From RZYP01 sp964386405 (GTDB lineage: Bacteria > Bacillota > Negativicutes > Acidaminococcales > Acidaminococcaceae), in contig CAYLRW010000019.1 of NCBI GenBank assembly GCA_964386405.1, positions 1 to 25,522 on the forward strand: a stretch of DNA of 25,522 nt. The letters are read 5' to 3'. Positions 8,115 through 15,713 of the stretch are shown here, piece by piece; within the stretch, counting starts at the first letter, position 1, and every line of letters starts with the position of its first letter. The notes beneath the pieces are model-generated. The model saw only the letters and a list, made by a program, of their open reading frames with translations, ran no database searches and had not been told where the DNA came from. A program made the position numbers and the translations under genes.

Positions 8115-8741
8115 ATGCTAACAATTGCTTTATCAATTATTATTGGCTACATCTTTGGCTCGATACCTAGTGGACTCGTTTTGGTAAAAATGGTTTGTGG
8201 GATTGATATTCGAGAATATGGCAGTAAAAACATAGGCACAACTAATGTATTCAGAACTGTCGGCGGCCGTATGGCTTCCATAGTCCTTGTGGCCGACGTT
8301 GTTAAGGGAATCTTGGCTGTGCTGCTTGTCAGATATTTATTTGATTCTAATCTACACCTGGAACTATTTACTGCAATAGCAGCGTTACTTGGACATAATT
8401 ATTCAATGTTTCTCGGTTTTAAAGGTGGGCGCGGTGTTGCGACTGGTCTTGGCTTAATTCTCTTATTTATGCCGGATGTTTGTATTTTCTCTTTTACGGT
8501 ATGGCTGGTTATTGTTTTTGTCACAAGGTATGTTTCTCTTGGCTCAATAGTTGGTGCTTTTATAACACCTATTGTTGCCTATTATCGCGGCTATCCACTC
8601 GAATTAGTATTATTTGCCATGGCTGCATGTGTTTTTGTCATTGTGCGTCATTATGAGAATATGAAACGACTTATTGCAGGCACTGAGTCAAAGATAAAAC
8701 AAGGCAGTCTCGATAATATAAAAAAAGATAACAAAAAGTAG
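8115..8741 (+). CDS. plsY: Acyl-phosphate:glycerol-3-phosphate acyltransferase
   Basis: Polytopic inner-membrane enzyme that moves an acyl chain from acyl-phosphate to glycerol-3-phosphate, the first acylation in phospholipid synthesis. The three conserved cytoplasmic loops are seen in order: GSIPSG, then GSKNIGTTNVFRTVG, then GHNYSMFLGFKGGRGVATG. About five hydrophobic segments separate them, and the C-terminal tail is lysine-rich. The length of 208 residues is normal. AGAGG lies just upstream of the ATG. The next gene, gpsA, makes its substrate, and plsC earlier in the window performs the following step. Confidence 0.94.
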   Translation: MLTIALSIIIGYIFGSIPSGLVLVKMVCGIDIREYGSKNIGTTNVFRTVGGRMASIVLVADVVKGILAVLLVRYLFDSNLHLELFTAIAALLGHNYSMFLGFKGGRGVATGLGLILLFMPDVCIFSFTVWLVIVFVTRYVSLGSIVGAFITPIVAYYRGYPLELVLFAMAACVFVIVRHYENMKRLIAGTESKIKQGSLDNIKKDNKK

Positions 8742-8752
8742 AGTGAAAATAA

Positions 8753-9754
8753 ATGAAAAGAATTGCAGTTATTGGGGCCGGCAGTTGGGGGACAACGCTG
8801 GCTCAAGTTTTAAATGATAACGGACACAACGTTGTTCTTTGGGTTCGCAACCCTGAAAAAGCTAATGTAATAGATAAAAGCAGATATAATGCTGAGTATT
8901 TACCTCAGCTTAAATTAGCTGATACTATTGAAATAACTTCTGATCTTAAACAAGCGGTTATTAATGCGGAAATATTGCTGCTAGTCGTGCCATCCCATGG
9001 GATGGCCGATTTGTGTTGCCAACTTTCTAAAATATCGGGCAGCAATGATAAAATTTTAGTTTCTTGCACCAAAGGTTTTGATTATAATTCTGGCAAACGC
9101 ATGAGCGAAATTATTCGAAGCTATTTCCCGGTTGCAGATCTTGCCGTTCTTTCCGGTCCGAATCATGCCGAAGAAATTGCTCTACGCCAGCCTTCAGCAA
9201 CTGTTATTGCCTGCCAAAATGCAATTGTAGCAGATGAATTGCAAAGTATTTTTTTAAACGATTATTTTAGACCCTATTTGACAGAAGATATTATTGGTGT
9301 AGAGTTTGCTGGTAGTTTAAAAAATGTAATTGCTTTAACAAGCGGCATTATGTTTGGCTTGGGATTTGGTGATAATAGTCAGGCTGCTTTAATAACACGT
9401 GGGTTAACAGAAATTACGCGACTAGGATTAAGCCAAGGAGCTCAGTCGCAGACTTTCAGCGGATTGGCTGGCGTTGGTGACCTTATTGCTACTTGTACAA
9501 GCAAACATAGCCGTAATCGCAAGGCTGGTGAAGCATTAGCAACTGGCAAAACTTTGAATGAGATTTGTGCCGGAACCAATATGGTAATTGAAGGAATAAA
9601 TGCAACTGTTTCTGCACATGCACTTTCTCAAAAATATAAAGTTGAGATGCCAATAACTAATAGCCTTTTTCAAATTCTTTATGAAAATAAAAATCCATTA
9701 ACAGCATTACAAGAACTTATGCGTCGGAGCGGTAAACGTGAATATATAATATAA
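8753..9754 (+). CDS. gpsA: Glycerol-3-phosphate dehydrogenase [NAD(P)+]
   Basis: Cytoplasmic enzyme that reduces dihydroxyacetone phosphate to sn-glycerol-3-phosphate for phospholipid synthesis. The N-terminal dinucleotide fold has GAGSWGTTLAQ at residues 7-17. Further motifs are VVPSHGM, SCTKGFD, LSGPNHAEEIA, the catalytic-lysine helix EFAGSLKNVIAL, GLAGVGDLIATCTS with SRNRKAGE, and a C-terminal helical domain. The length of 333 residues is typical. It directly follows plsY with 11 bases between, and appears to be the last gene of this operon. No convincing hairpin terminator follows it. Confidence 0.95.
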   Translation: MKRIAVIGAGSWGTTLAQVLNDNGHNVVLWVRNPEKANVIDKSRYNAEYLPQLKLADTIEITSDLKQAVINAEILLLVVPSHGMADLCCQLSKISGSNDKILVSCTKGFDYNSGKRMSEIIRSYFPVADLAVLSGPNHAEEIALRQPSATVIACQNAIVADELQSIFLNDYFRPYLTEDIIGVEFAGSLKNVIALTSGIMFGLGFGDNSQAALITRGLTEITRLGLSQGAQSQTFSGLAGVGDLIATCTSKHSRNRKAGEALATGKTLNEICAGTNMVIEGINATVSAHALSQKYKVEMPITNSLFQILYENKNPLTALQELMRRSGKREYII

Positions 9755-9818
9755 TGTCATGTTCTAAGAGACAATGTATTATGTTTTTTAATATTTTGTA
9801 GCATTATTTTACTTAAGA

Positions 9819-9827
9819 TGATATAAT
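9819..9827 (+). promoter_or_regulatory. Extended -10 promoter ahead of the ACT-hom-thrB operon
   Basis: TATAAT at 9822-9827 is preceded by TG at 9819-9820, forming the extended -10 TGATATAAT. No good -35 box lies at normal spacing. The element is in the 139-base gap after gpsA, 66 bases before the next start codon. A strong ribosome binding site (AAAGGAGG, 9878-9885) belongs to the downstream gene. Confidence 0.55.
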
Positions 9828-9893
9828 GTCTTTTGTGAATAGAAGTTTTTCTTTTATAACAGGAATATTTGAATTTAAAAGGAGGAGCGGAAT

Positions 9894-10337
9894 ATGTCAG
9901 AACAATCAACGTTTTTTTTAGTTCGTGAGGAAATTCTGCCTGAAGCAATTAAAAAGACCATCAAGGTTAAAGAAATTTTAAAACGTGGTGAAATAAAGAC
10001 CATTAATGAAGCTGTTGAAAAAATGGGGCTTAGTCGCAGCGCTTATTACAAATATAAAGATTATGTGTTTCCGTTTTATGAAGCTAGCAAAGAGAAAATT
10101 ATAACCTTATCACTCTTGCTCGAGCACAAATCAGGAGTGTTATCACGTGTGCTCAATACTGTTGCTGGTGACTCTGGCAGTATTATGACTATTAATCAAG
10201 GAATACCTTTGCAGGGTGTAGCCAATACAACGATTTCCATTGAAACTAAAGAATTAACTATTGATCTTGAGGCTTTGCTTGATAAGTTACGTATGATTGA
10301 TGGAGTAAAACGTCTTGAAGTTCTTGGACAGGTTTAA
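9894..10337 (+). CDS. PheB-like ACT domain protein (UPF0735 family)
   Basis: A 147-residue protein with two parts. Residues of about 25-60 look like a helix-turn-helix (TINEAVEKMGLSRSAYYKYK). Residues of about 73-147 form an ACT domain starting with TLSLLLEHKSGVLSRVLNTV and including a GIPLQGVANTTISI strand. ACT domains usually bind amino acids. The family is named PheB after the Bacillus gene next to pheA, but its function is not well established. It heads an operon with hom and thrB, so a role in sensing threonine-pathway amino acids is possible; this is inference. It has the strongest ribosome binding site in its region. Confidence 0.85.
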   Translation: MSEQSTFFLVREEILPEAIKKTIKVKEILKRGEIKTINEAVEKMGLSRSAYYKYKDYVFPFYEASKEKIITLSLLLEHKSGVLSRVLNTVAGDSGSIMTINQGIPLQGVANTTISIETKELTIDLEALLDKLRMIDGVKRLEVLGQV

Positions 10338-10365
10338 AATGTAAAAATGAGGGGGTAAACCGAAT

Positions 10366-11664
10366 ATGGTCGACGCTATAAATGTTGGACTGTTGGGTGC
10401 TGGCACAGTAGGTGGCGGCGTGCTAATCGTTTTAGAAAAAAATGCTGAAGATATAGAGAAAAAAGTCGGTGTACCCGTTAGGATTACTAAAATTCTTGAT
10501 AATAATCCTACGCTTGCCTCTCAATTAGATGGCAAATATGTTGTTACAAATAAGCTTGAAGACATTCTTGATGACCCTGACATTGACATAGTGGTTGAAT
10601 TAATAGGTAGAGAGCATCCTGCTAAAGAGTTTATTGCAGAAGCTTTAAGGCACAAGAAGAATGTTGTGACAGCGAATAAAGATGTTTTAGCTAAGTATGG
10701 TAAAGAATTATTTGAACTTGCTGAAGCAAATAACGTTGATTTTATGTTTGAAGCCGCGGTTGGCGGTGGCATACCAATCATAAGACCCTTGAAATCTTGT
10801 CTGGCTGCAAACAAAATTAAGTCAATTATGGGTATTGTTAATGGCACAACTAACTATATGTTGACAAAAATGTCTGCTGAACACCTGGATTTTAACGATG
10901 TACTGAGAGAAGCTCAAGAAATGGGATATGCAGAATCCGATCCAACAGCAGATATAGGCGGCTTGGATGCTGCACGCAAAATTGCAATTTTAGCTTCTAT
11001 TGCTTTTAACACTCGCGTAAGTCTTGATGATGTCTACATTGAAGGTATTGAAAGCCTTACTTTAAGGGATATTGATTATGCAAAAGAATTAGGTTATGTC
11101 GTTAAACTCTTAGCTATCGCAAAACGTGATGAAGTTAATGGTATTAGTGTGCGCGTACACCCAACGATGTTGCCAAGTTATCATCCGCTAGCAAACGTAA
11201 ATGATGTCTATAATGCCATTTTTGTAACAGGCGATGCAGTTGGTGACACGATGTTTCTTGGAAGGGGAGCTGGCCGCATGCCTACTGCCAGCGCAGTTTG
11301 TGGAGATATTATTGATGTAGCTAGAAATATAAGACATAACGCTACAGGACGGATTTCTTGCACCTGTTTTGATGAAAAGCATCTATGTACTATTGAAAAC
11401 ATAAAATCCCCTTGCTATATCAGACTGCTTGTTCATGATAAGCCAGGCGTTTTGGCCGGCATAGCTGCCGCTTTTGGTGCACAAAATGTAAGTCTGAAAA
11501 ATGTTGTGCAAAAAGCTAAGGTCGACGGTTTTTCTGAGTTAGTTGTTATAACCTATGATGTGTCGGAATTCAATTTGCGGATGGCCTTGCAAACTTTGCG
11601 TGCGTTGCCAATTGTTGAAAAAATATGCAGCGTTATTCGTGTTGAAGACGATAACCTGGATTAA
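10366..11664 (+). CDS. hom: Homoserine dehydrogenase
   Basis: Reduces aspartate semialdehyde to homoserine with NAD(P)H, the branch point to threonine and methionine. The N-terminal nucleotide-binding motif is GAGTVGGG at residues 11-18. The catalytic region contains VTANKDVLAKYG, AAVGGGIPIIRP, IMGIVNGTTNYML and ESDPTADIGGLDAARK. A C-terminal ACT domain begins near residue 350 (YIRLLVHDKPGVLAGIAAAF), which in this enzyme class usually gives feedback inhibition by threonine. The length of 432 residues is typical for the monofunctional form. The start follows GAGGGGG. It lies between the ACT regulator and thrB. Neither aspartokinase nor thrC is in the window. Confidence 0.95.
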   Translation: MVDAINVGLLGAGTVGGGVLIVLEKNAEDIEKKVGVPVRITKILDNNPTLASQLDGKYVVTNKLEDILDDPDIDIVVELIGREHPAKEFIAEALRHKKNVVTANKDVLAKYGKELFELAEANNVDFMFEAAVGGGIPIIRPLKSCLAANKIKSIMGIVNGTTNYMLTKMSAEHLDFNDVLREAQEMGYAESDPTADIGGLDAARKIAILASIAFNTRVSLDDVYIEGIESLTLRDIDYAKELGYVVKLLAIAKRDEVNGISVRVHPTMLPSYHPLANVNDVYNAIFVTGDAVGDTMFLGRGAGRMPTASAVCGDIIDVARNIRHNATGRISCTCFDEKHLCTIENIKSPCYIRLLVHDKPGVLAGIAAAFGAQNVSLKNVVQKAKVDGFSELVVITYDVSEFNLRMALQTLRALPIVEKICSVIRVEDDNLD

Positions 11665-11678
11665 GGCAGGCACAGTTT

Positions 11679-12587
11679 ATGAACAAAAAGGTTACAGTCA
11701 GAGTTCCTGCAACTTCTGCAAATTGTGGTCCAGGTTTTGATACACTTGGCTTGGCATGCAATTTATACAACTATTTTACCTATGAACTAATAGAACATGG
11801 CTTTAGCCTAAGCATTGAGGGCGAAGGTTCTGAAAAACTAAAGGCAAGTAAAAACAACCTTGCTTTTCTTTCATTTTATAAAGCATGGGATATTATTGTT
11901 GGCTCAAAAACCGGGCTAAGTGTTACGATGACCAATAATATTCCACTATCGCGTGGCTTGGGCAGCAGTTCTACTGCTATTGTTGCTGGATTGGTAGCTG
12001 CTAACTGCTTATCCGGGAATACACTATCCAAAAATGAAATCGTCCAATTAGCAACTGAGATTGAAGGCCATCCCGATAATGTTGCACCAGCCATCCTTGG
12101 TGGGGTGACAATCAGTTATGTCGATGACGGAAAAGCCAAATCTCTTAAATTTGTTCCGCTTAAACCATTTAAACTGGTAGCTATTGTTCCAGATATGCCG
12201 CTGGCTACTTCTTTAGCACGAAAGGCAATACCAAAGGCTGTGCCGCATCAAGATGCCGTTTTTAATACTTCACGCGCGGCATTGTTAGTTGGTGCGATGC
12301 TAACAGGTGAATATCAGTATTTAGGTTCAGGACTATGTGATCGTCTTCATCAACCATATAGAGCTCATTTGATTCCAGGAATGGAAGCTGCTTTTAAGGC
12401 AGCCATAATTGCTGGTGCCTATAATGCAATTATCAGTGGCGCAGGTTCAACTCTGATGGCTTATGTGCCAATTGATGTTAGTTTTGATGTTGTAGGGCAA
12501 GCAATGTGCCATGCTTTGGAAGAGCATGGTTTGCATAGCGTTTATCATATTCTTGATATCGATACTGATGGTGCTATTGTCCTTTGA
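11679..12587 (+). CDS. thrB: Homoserine kinase
   Basis: GHMP-superfamily kinase that phosphorylates homoserine with ATP, the step before threonine synthase. The N-terminal block VRVPATSANCGPGFDTLG and the ATP-binding GHMP motif PLSRGLGSSSTAIVAG are clear. So are GHPDNVAPAILGG and the C-terminal ISGAGSTLMAY. The length of 302 residues is typical. The ATG lies 14 bases after the hom stop with AAGGCAGG between them, so cotranscription is likely. A promoter for the following tRNA begins only three bases after its stop, and no terminator separates them, so some readthrough into the tRNA is possible. Confidence 0.95.
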   Translation: MNKKVTVRVPATSANCGPGFDTLGLACNLYNYFTYELIEHGFSLSIEGEGSEKLKASKNNLAFLSFYKAWDIIVGSKTGLSVTMTNNIPLSRGLGSSSTAIVAGLVAANCLSGNTLSKNEIVQLATEIEGHPDNVAPAILGGVTISYVDDGKAKSLKFVPLKPFKLVAIVPDMPLATSLARKAIPKAVPHQDAVFNTSRAALLVGAMLTGEYQYLGSGLCDRLHQPYRAHLIPGMEAAFKAAIIAGAYNAIISGAGSTLMAYVPIDVSFDVVGQAMCHALEEHGLHSVYHILDIDTDGAIVL

Positions 12588-12590
12588 TTC

Positions 12591-12619
12591 TTGACATGTT
12601 CACCAAAAAGCGCTAAAAT
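12591..12619 (+). promoter_or_regulatory. Sigma-70 promoter of tRNA-Pro
   Basis: A perfect -35 box TTGACA (12591-12596) is separated by 17 bases from TAAAAT (12614-12619). The predicted start is about 6 bases before the mature tRNA. This is the closest match to consensus in the window and fits a highly expressed tRNA gene. Confidence 0.85.
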
Positions 12620-12631
12620 AGCAGATGTGTT

Positions 12632-12708
12632 CGGGGCGTAGCGCAGCTTGGTAGCGCGCTTCCTTGGGGTGGAAGAGGCCGTGGGTTCAAATCCCGCCGC
12701 TCCGACCA
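12632..12708 (+). tRNA. tRNA-Pro, anticodon GGG
   Basis: A 77-base cloverleaf including an encoded CCA end. The acceptor stem is CGGGGCG with CGCTCCG (one G-U pair). The D arm is GCGC/GCGC, and the anticodon stem is CTTCC/GGAAG. The 7-base loop TTGGGGT places the anticodon GGG at 12666-12668, which reads proline codons CCC and CCU. The T arm contains GTTCAAA. Confidence 0.95.
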
Positions 12709-12722
12709 ATTATAAAATGTAG

Positions 12723-12762
12723 ACACCATGAGGCTTTACGGCTTCGTGGTGTTTTTATTTTT
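12723..12762 (+). terminator. Rho-independent terminator of tRNA-Pro
   Basis: The arms 12723-12734 and 12741-12752 pair over 12 bp (two G-U pairs) around a 6-base loop. A T-rich run (TTTTATTTTT) follows, starting 14 bases after the tRNA end. Confidence 0.85.
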
Positions 12763-12871
12763 CTAATACATGTTTTAACTTGAATTTGCTGCTGCTTTCA
12801 AAACCGCAAAGATTATATTTATTGACATACTTTGAACCAGCAATTAAATCTGTACCAGCCTCGTTGGAGAT
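12763..12871 (+). other. Gap without a recognised gene
   Basis: These 109 bases lie between the tRNA terminator and the cbiM promoter, within a 446-base stretch without a protein gene. A minus-strand open frame (12755-13039) crosses it but has no ribosome binding site and runs through the promoter and leader. I see no repeat or RNA element here. Confidence 0.5.
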
Positions 12872-12901
12872 TTGACCTATGGAAGATAGCTGTGCTATAC
12901 T
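12872..12901 (+). promoter_or_regulatory. Promoter of the cobalt transport operon
   Basis: TTGACC (12872-12877) and TATACT (12896-12901) are 18 bases apart. TG at 12893-12894 makes the -10 extended (TGCTATACT). The predicted transcript starts near 12908, leaving a leader of about 125 bases before the cbiM ATG. Confidence 0.75.
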
Positions 12902-12907
12902 GTAAAA

Positions 12908-13020
12908 AAATGAAGCCATGAAGGCTTTACGAGCAGGTAGCATCAACATAATGATAGTTCGATAACCCATGAAGGGAAAATTAATATTACGCCCTCTGTG
13001 GGTTATTTTGTTTTTAAAAG
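12908..13020 (+). promoter_or_regulatory. Structured 5' leader with attenuator upstream of cbiM (class not identified)
   Basis: The leader contains a first hairpin (TGAAGCC/GGCTTTA, 12911-12929), a small ATCA/TGAT hairpin (12942-12955), and a strong final hairpin. In the final one, ATAACCCA (12962-12969) pairs perfectly with TGGGTTAT (12999-13006), and an inner AGGG/CCCT also pairs. The T run TTTTGTTTTT follows at 13007-13015, and the cbiM ribosome binding site follows directly. A terminator between promoter and first gene suggests control by premature termination, for example by cobalt or a corrinoid. I could not match it to a cobalamin or NiCo riboswitch. Confidence 0.55.
12962..13015 (+). 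terminator. Intrinsic terminator (attenuator) in the cbiM leader
   Basis: Outer stem of 8 perfect pairs (12962-12969 with 12999-13006), a 3x3 internal loop, an inner 4-bp stem AGGG/CCCT, and then a run with nine T in ten bases. It lies just before AGGAG of cbiM, so it must be bypassed for the operon to be transcribed. Confidence 0.7.
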
Positions 13021-13033
13021 GAGAGATGCAACT

Positions 13034-14080
13034 ATGCATATGGCAGATGCTTTAATTTCACCGACTGTAGGTTTTACTATGTTGACTGTTACGGCAACAA
13101 TAGCTGCTTATTCATTAAAGAAAGTCCAGAGCGATCTGGATGAAAAGAAAATTCCAATGATGGGAGTTTTAGGGGCATTTGTTTTTGCCGCGCAGATGAT
13201 CAATTTCACCATACCGGCAACAGGTTCAAGTGGTCACATTGGTGGTGGAATTTTGCTGGCAACACTATTAGGACCATATGCAGGCTTCCTGGCAATGACA
13301 TCAATTTTGCTGATTCAGGCGCTATTCTTTGGTGATGGCGGCTTGCTTGCATATGGCTGTAACGTATTTAATATGGGTTTTTTTACTTGTTTTGTTGCAT
13401 ATCCTTATATATACAAGCTAATTACGCGTAAAGGTCTTAATTCGCATAAAATTTTTATAGCTACGATGATTTCAGCAGTAGTTGGTCTACAGTTAGGAGC
13501 TTTTTCCGTAGTGCTTGAAACTTTATTTTCAGGAAAAACTGAATTGCCCTTTAACACATTTGTAATGCTCATGCAGCCAATCCATCTAGCAATCGGAATC
13601 GTTGAAGGACTTGTGACTGCCTCCATTATTAATTTCGTATGGAAAGCGAGGCCCGAGTTGTTGGAAAAAGTCGCTACGGGAAAGGCTTTTGGCGAACTAT
13701 CTTTAAACAATGTCTTAAAAGGATTTTTAGTGGCTGCAGTTATTACTGGTGGCGCACTGTCATGGTTTGCGTCTGAAAATCCTGATGGTTTAGAATGGTC
13801 TATGGAAAGAATCACGGGGACAGCAGAGTTAACTGCACCTGATGAAATGCATCAATTGTTTTCTTCAATACAAGAAAAAACTGCTTTTTTGCCGGACTAC
13901 AACTTTAAGGAAACTGAGAAAACTGCGGCTAGTGAAAATGAAAGTTCCTGGCCATTGGTAAATGTTGGGACAACTGTTTCAGGTTTGATCGGTGGTGTAA
14001 TGACCTTTGCATTAGCTGGCTTAATCGGGTTAATTATTAGCTTAATCAAAAGAAGGGAAGATGTTAGTGCATCAAAATAA
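13034..14080 (+). CDS. cbiM: Cobalt ECF transporter substrate-binding membrane protein CbiM with C-terminal PDGLE domain
   Basis: Substrate-specific membrane component of a cobalt (possibly nickel) ECF transporter, 348 residues. The mature-type N-terminus MHMADAL carries the metal-coordinating Met-His start typical of CbiM/NikM proteins. The core has six or seven hydrophobic segments with ITFTIPATGSSGHIGGG-like sequence (here NFTIPATGSSGHIGGG). The C-terminal third contains a further membrane helix and the signature ENPDGLEW, then a soluble loop and a last membrane helix. This replaces a separate CbiN subunit. I chose ATG 13034, 10 bases after AGGAG, because it yields the expected N-terminus. 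It heads cbiM-cbiQ-cbiO and lies behind an attenuator. Confidence 0.9.
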   Translation: MHMADALISPTVGFTMLTVTATIAAYSLKKVQSDLDEKKIPMMGVLGAFVFAAQMINFTIPATGSSGHIGGGILLATLLGPYAGFLAMTSILLIQALFFGDGGLLAYGCNVFNMGFFTCFVAYPYIYKLITRKGLNSHKIFIATMISAVVGLQLGAFSVVLETLFSGKTELPFNTFVMLMQPIHLAIGIVEGLVTASIINFVWKARPELLEKVATGKAFGELSLNNVLKGFLVAAVITGGALSWFASENPDGLEWSMERITGTAELTAPDEMHQLFSSIQEKTAFLPDYNFKETEKTAASENESSWPLVNVGTTVSGLIGGVMTFALAGLIGLIISLIKRREDVSASK

Positions 14081-14135
14081 AAAATACCGAACTGTACCAT
14101 GTTATTCTAAACTTCCTATTAGGGTCTGAATTGAT

Positions 14136-14945
14136 ATGACAAATTTTGAAAGTGCGCTTTATAATATAAGACTTCTGGATGATTTAGCCAAAAAAAATAC
14201 ATCTATACATGTTCTTCATCCACTTGTTAAGTTGCTAACCACAGTTATCTATTTGGCTGTGGTTATGTCTTTTGAAAGATATGAGATAAGTAGACTTTTG
14301 CCACTCATATTTTTCCCTTGGGTTATGATAATATTGGCTGAGCTGCCGGTAATGCCCATATTGTACAGGTTGCTTATGGCATTACCTTTAATATTTGGTA
14401 TTGGAATATTAAATCCGATAATTGATAACCAAGTAATTACTGTTTTAGGAGTCAATTTTTCCAGAGGCTGGCTCACATTTCTTTCACTTTCTATAAAATG
14501 TATCTTGTGCGTTACTGCTGGTATCATCTTGATTGCAACCACAGGAATAGATAGATTAGCAGTTGCTATGAGAATGCTTAAAATTCCTAAAATTTTTGTT
14601 TTACAATTGTTATTAACCTATCGATATATAACGGTTCTCATGGAAGAATTCCAGAGAATGACACAAGCATATTCTTTGAGGGCACCGGGACAAAAGGGGA
14701 TAGGTAAAAATAATTGGGGTTCTTTTGCCGGTCAACTTATATTAAGAACTTTTGACAGAGCTGAACGAGTTTATCAAGCTATGCTTCTAAGAGGTTTTAC
14801 AATGGAATATAATATTGGCTGCATTGAAAAAGCAAGTTTTAAGGATTTTGCTTATATGATGTTCTGGAGCTTATTTTTTATAATAGCAAAAATTTATAAC
14901 TTACCATTGTTTTTGGAGTCATTAATTGCAGGAGTGGTTAAATAA
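14136..14945 (+). CDS. cbiQ: Cobalt ECF transporter T component CbiQ
   Basis: Transmembrane coupling (T) component that links CbiM to the CbiO ATPase. Several hydrophobic helices are seen between residues 30 and 145, starting after LHPLVKLL. The cytoplasmic coupling region contains LLLTYRYITVLMEEFQRM, then YSLRAPG, and later DRAERVYQAMLLRGF. These carry the Ala-Arg-Gly type motifs used to contact the ATPase. The length of 269 residues is normal. It lies 55 bases after cbiM and its stop codon abuts the cbiO start. Confidence 0.88.
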   Translation: MTNFESALYNIRLLDDLAKKNTSIHVLHPLVKLLTTVIYLAVVMSFERYEISRLLPLIFFPWVMIILAELPVMPILYRLLMALPLIFGIGILNPIIDNQVITVLGVNFSRGWLTFLSLSIKCILCVTAGIILIATTGIDRLAVAMRMLKIPKIFVLQLLLTYRYITVLMEEFQRMTQAYSLRAPGQKGIGKNNWGSFAGQLILRTFDRAERVYQAMLLRGFTMEYNIGCIEKASFKDFAYMMFWSLFFIIAKIYNLPLFLESLIAGVVK

Positions 14946-15713
14946 ATGAGTCATCATAAAGTCGAAGTACGAAATCTACACTTTTCATATCCAGATGGGC
15001 ACGAAGCCCTGAAAAAAATTTCTTTTACAATTCTTCATGGAGAATCTGTAGGAATTATTGGTGCAAACGGCGCAGGAAAATCAACTATATTAATGTTATT
15101 AATGGGAATCCTTTATCCTGATTCAGGAGATGTTTTGGTAGGGGATGTGCATTTGACAAAAAAAACTTTACCGATGATAAGGCAACGATTGGGGATGGTT
15201 TTTCAAAATCCGGACGACCAATTATTTATGACAAACGTTTATGACGATGTTGCTTTCGGACCGCGAAATTATAGACTAGATGAAAAAGAAGTAGATAGCA
15301 GAGTTATGAATGCTTTAGATTTGGTGGGGATATCTGACTTGAAAGATAGGGCTCCTTTCAGATTATCTGGTGGTGAAAAGCGTGCTGCGTCAATTGCTTG
15401 TGTTTTATCTATGCAGCCTGATATATTAATAATGGATGAACCTACCTTGGCTTTAGACCCTAAAGCCAGACGGCGAGTAATTAACTTATTAAACAGTTTC
15501 GAGCATACCAAAATAATTACAAGCCATGACTTAGACCTGGTCCTTGAAACATGTCAAAGAGTGATTGTTGTTAAGGATGGAGTTATTGCCGCGGACGGGA
15601 AAGCCAAAGAAATTTTGACAAATAGATTTTTGCTAGACGAATGTGGTTTAGAGTTACCACTTACAATTCAATCTTGCCCAGTTTGTGGCCAGGATAGTAA
15701 CTCCATTCTTTGA
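14946..15713 (+). CDS. cbiO: Cobalt ECF transporter ATP-binding protein CbiO
   Basis: ABC ATPase that powers cobalt uptake. Walker A is GANGAGKST near residue 40, the Q-loop is VFQNPDDQLF, the ABC signature is RLSGGEKR, Walker B is ILIMDEPT, and the switch histidine is in ITSHDLD. The length of 255 residues is normal. The protein ends with a short tail carrying SCPVCG, a possible metal-binding CxxC. The ATG directly follows the cbiQ stop. The last 29 bases overlap, in another frame, the start of the truncated tadC, and sequence past about 15688 may no longer be native cbiO. Confidence 0.9.
   Translation: MSHHKVEVRNLHFSYPDGHEALKKISFTILHGESVGIIGANGAGKSTILMLLMGILYPDSGDVLVGDVHLTKKTLPMIRQRLGMVFQNPDDQLFMTNVYDDVAFGPRNYRLDEKEVDSRVMNALDLVGISDLKDRAPFRLSGGEKRAASIACVLSMQPDILIMDEPTLALDPKARRRVINLLNSFEHTKIITSHDLDLVLETCQRVIVVKDGVIAADGKAKEILTNRFLLDECGLELPLTIQSCPVCGQDSNSIL

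Noticed and set aside
9755..9800. Terminator after gpsA
   Set aside because: A TGTC/GACA pairing exists, but the stem is short with bulges and is not directly followed by a T run.
12931..13002. Similarity of the cbiM leader to the NiCo riboswitch (GAGCAGG at 12931-12937 and CTGTGGG at 12996-13002)
   Set aside because: Two short matches occur at similar spacing, but the helices between them are absent, GGGACAG is not present, and the second match is already used in the terminator stem.
12763..13033. Cobalamin riboswitch upstream of cbiM
   Set aside because: I could not find the B12-box core or a leader long enough for the usual aptamer of about 200 bases.
12755..13039. Minus-strand open frame of 94 codons
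   Set aside because: It has no ribosome binding site, no recognised motif, and runs through the cbiM promoter, leader and start.
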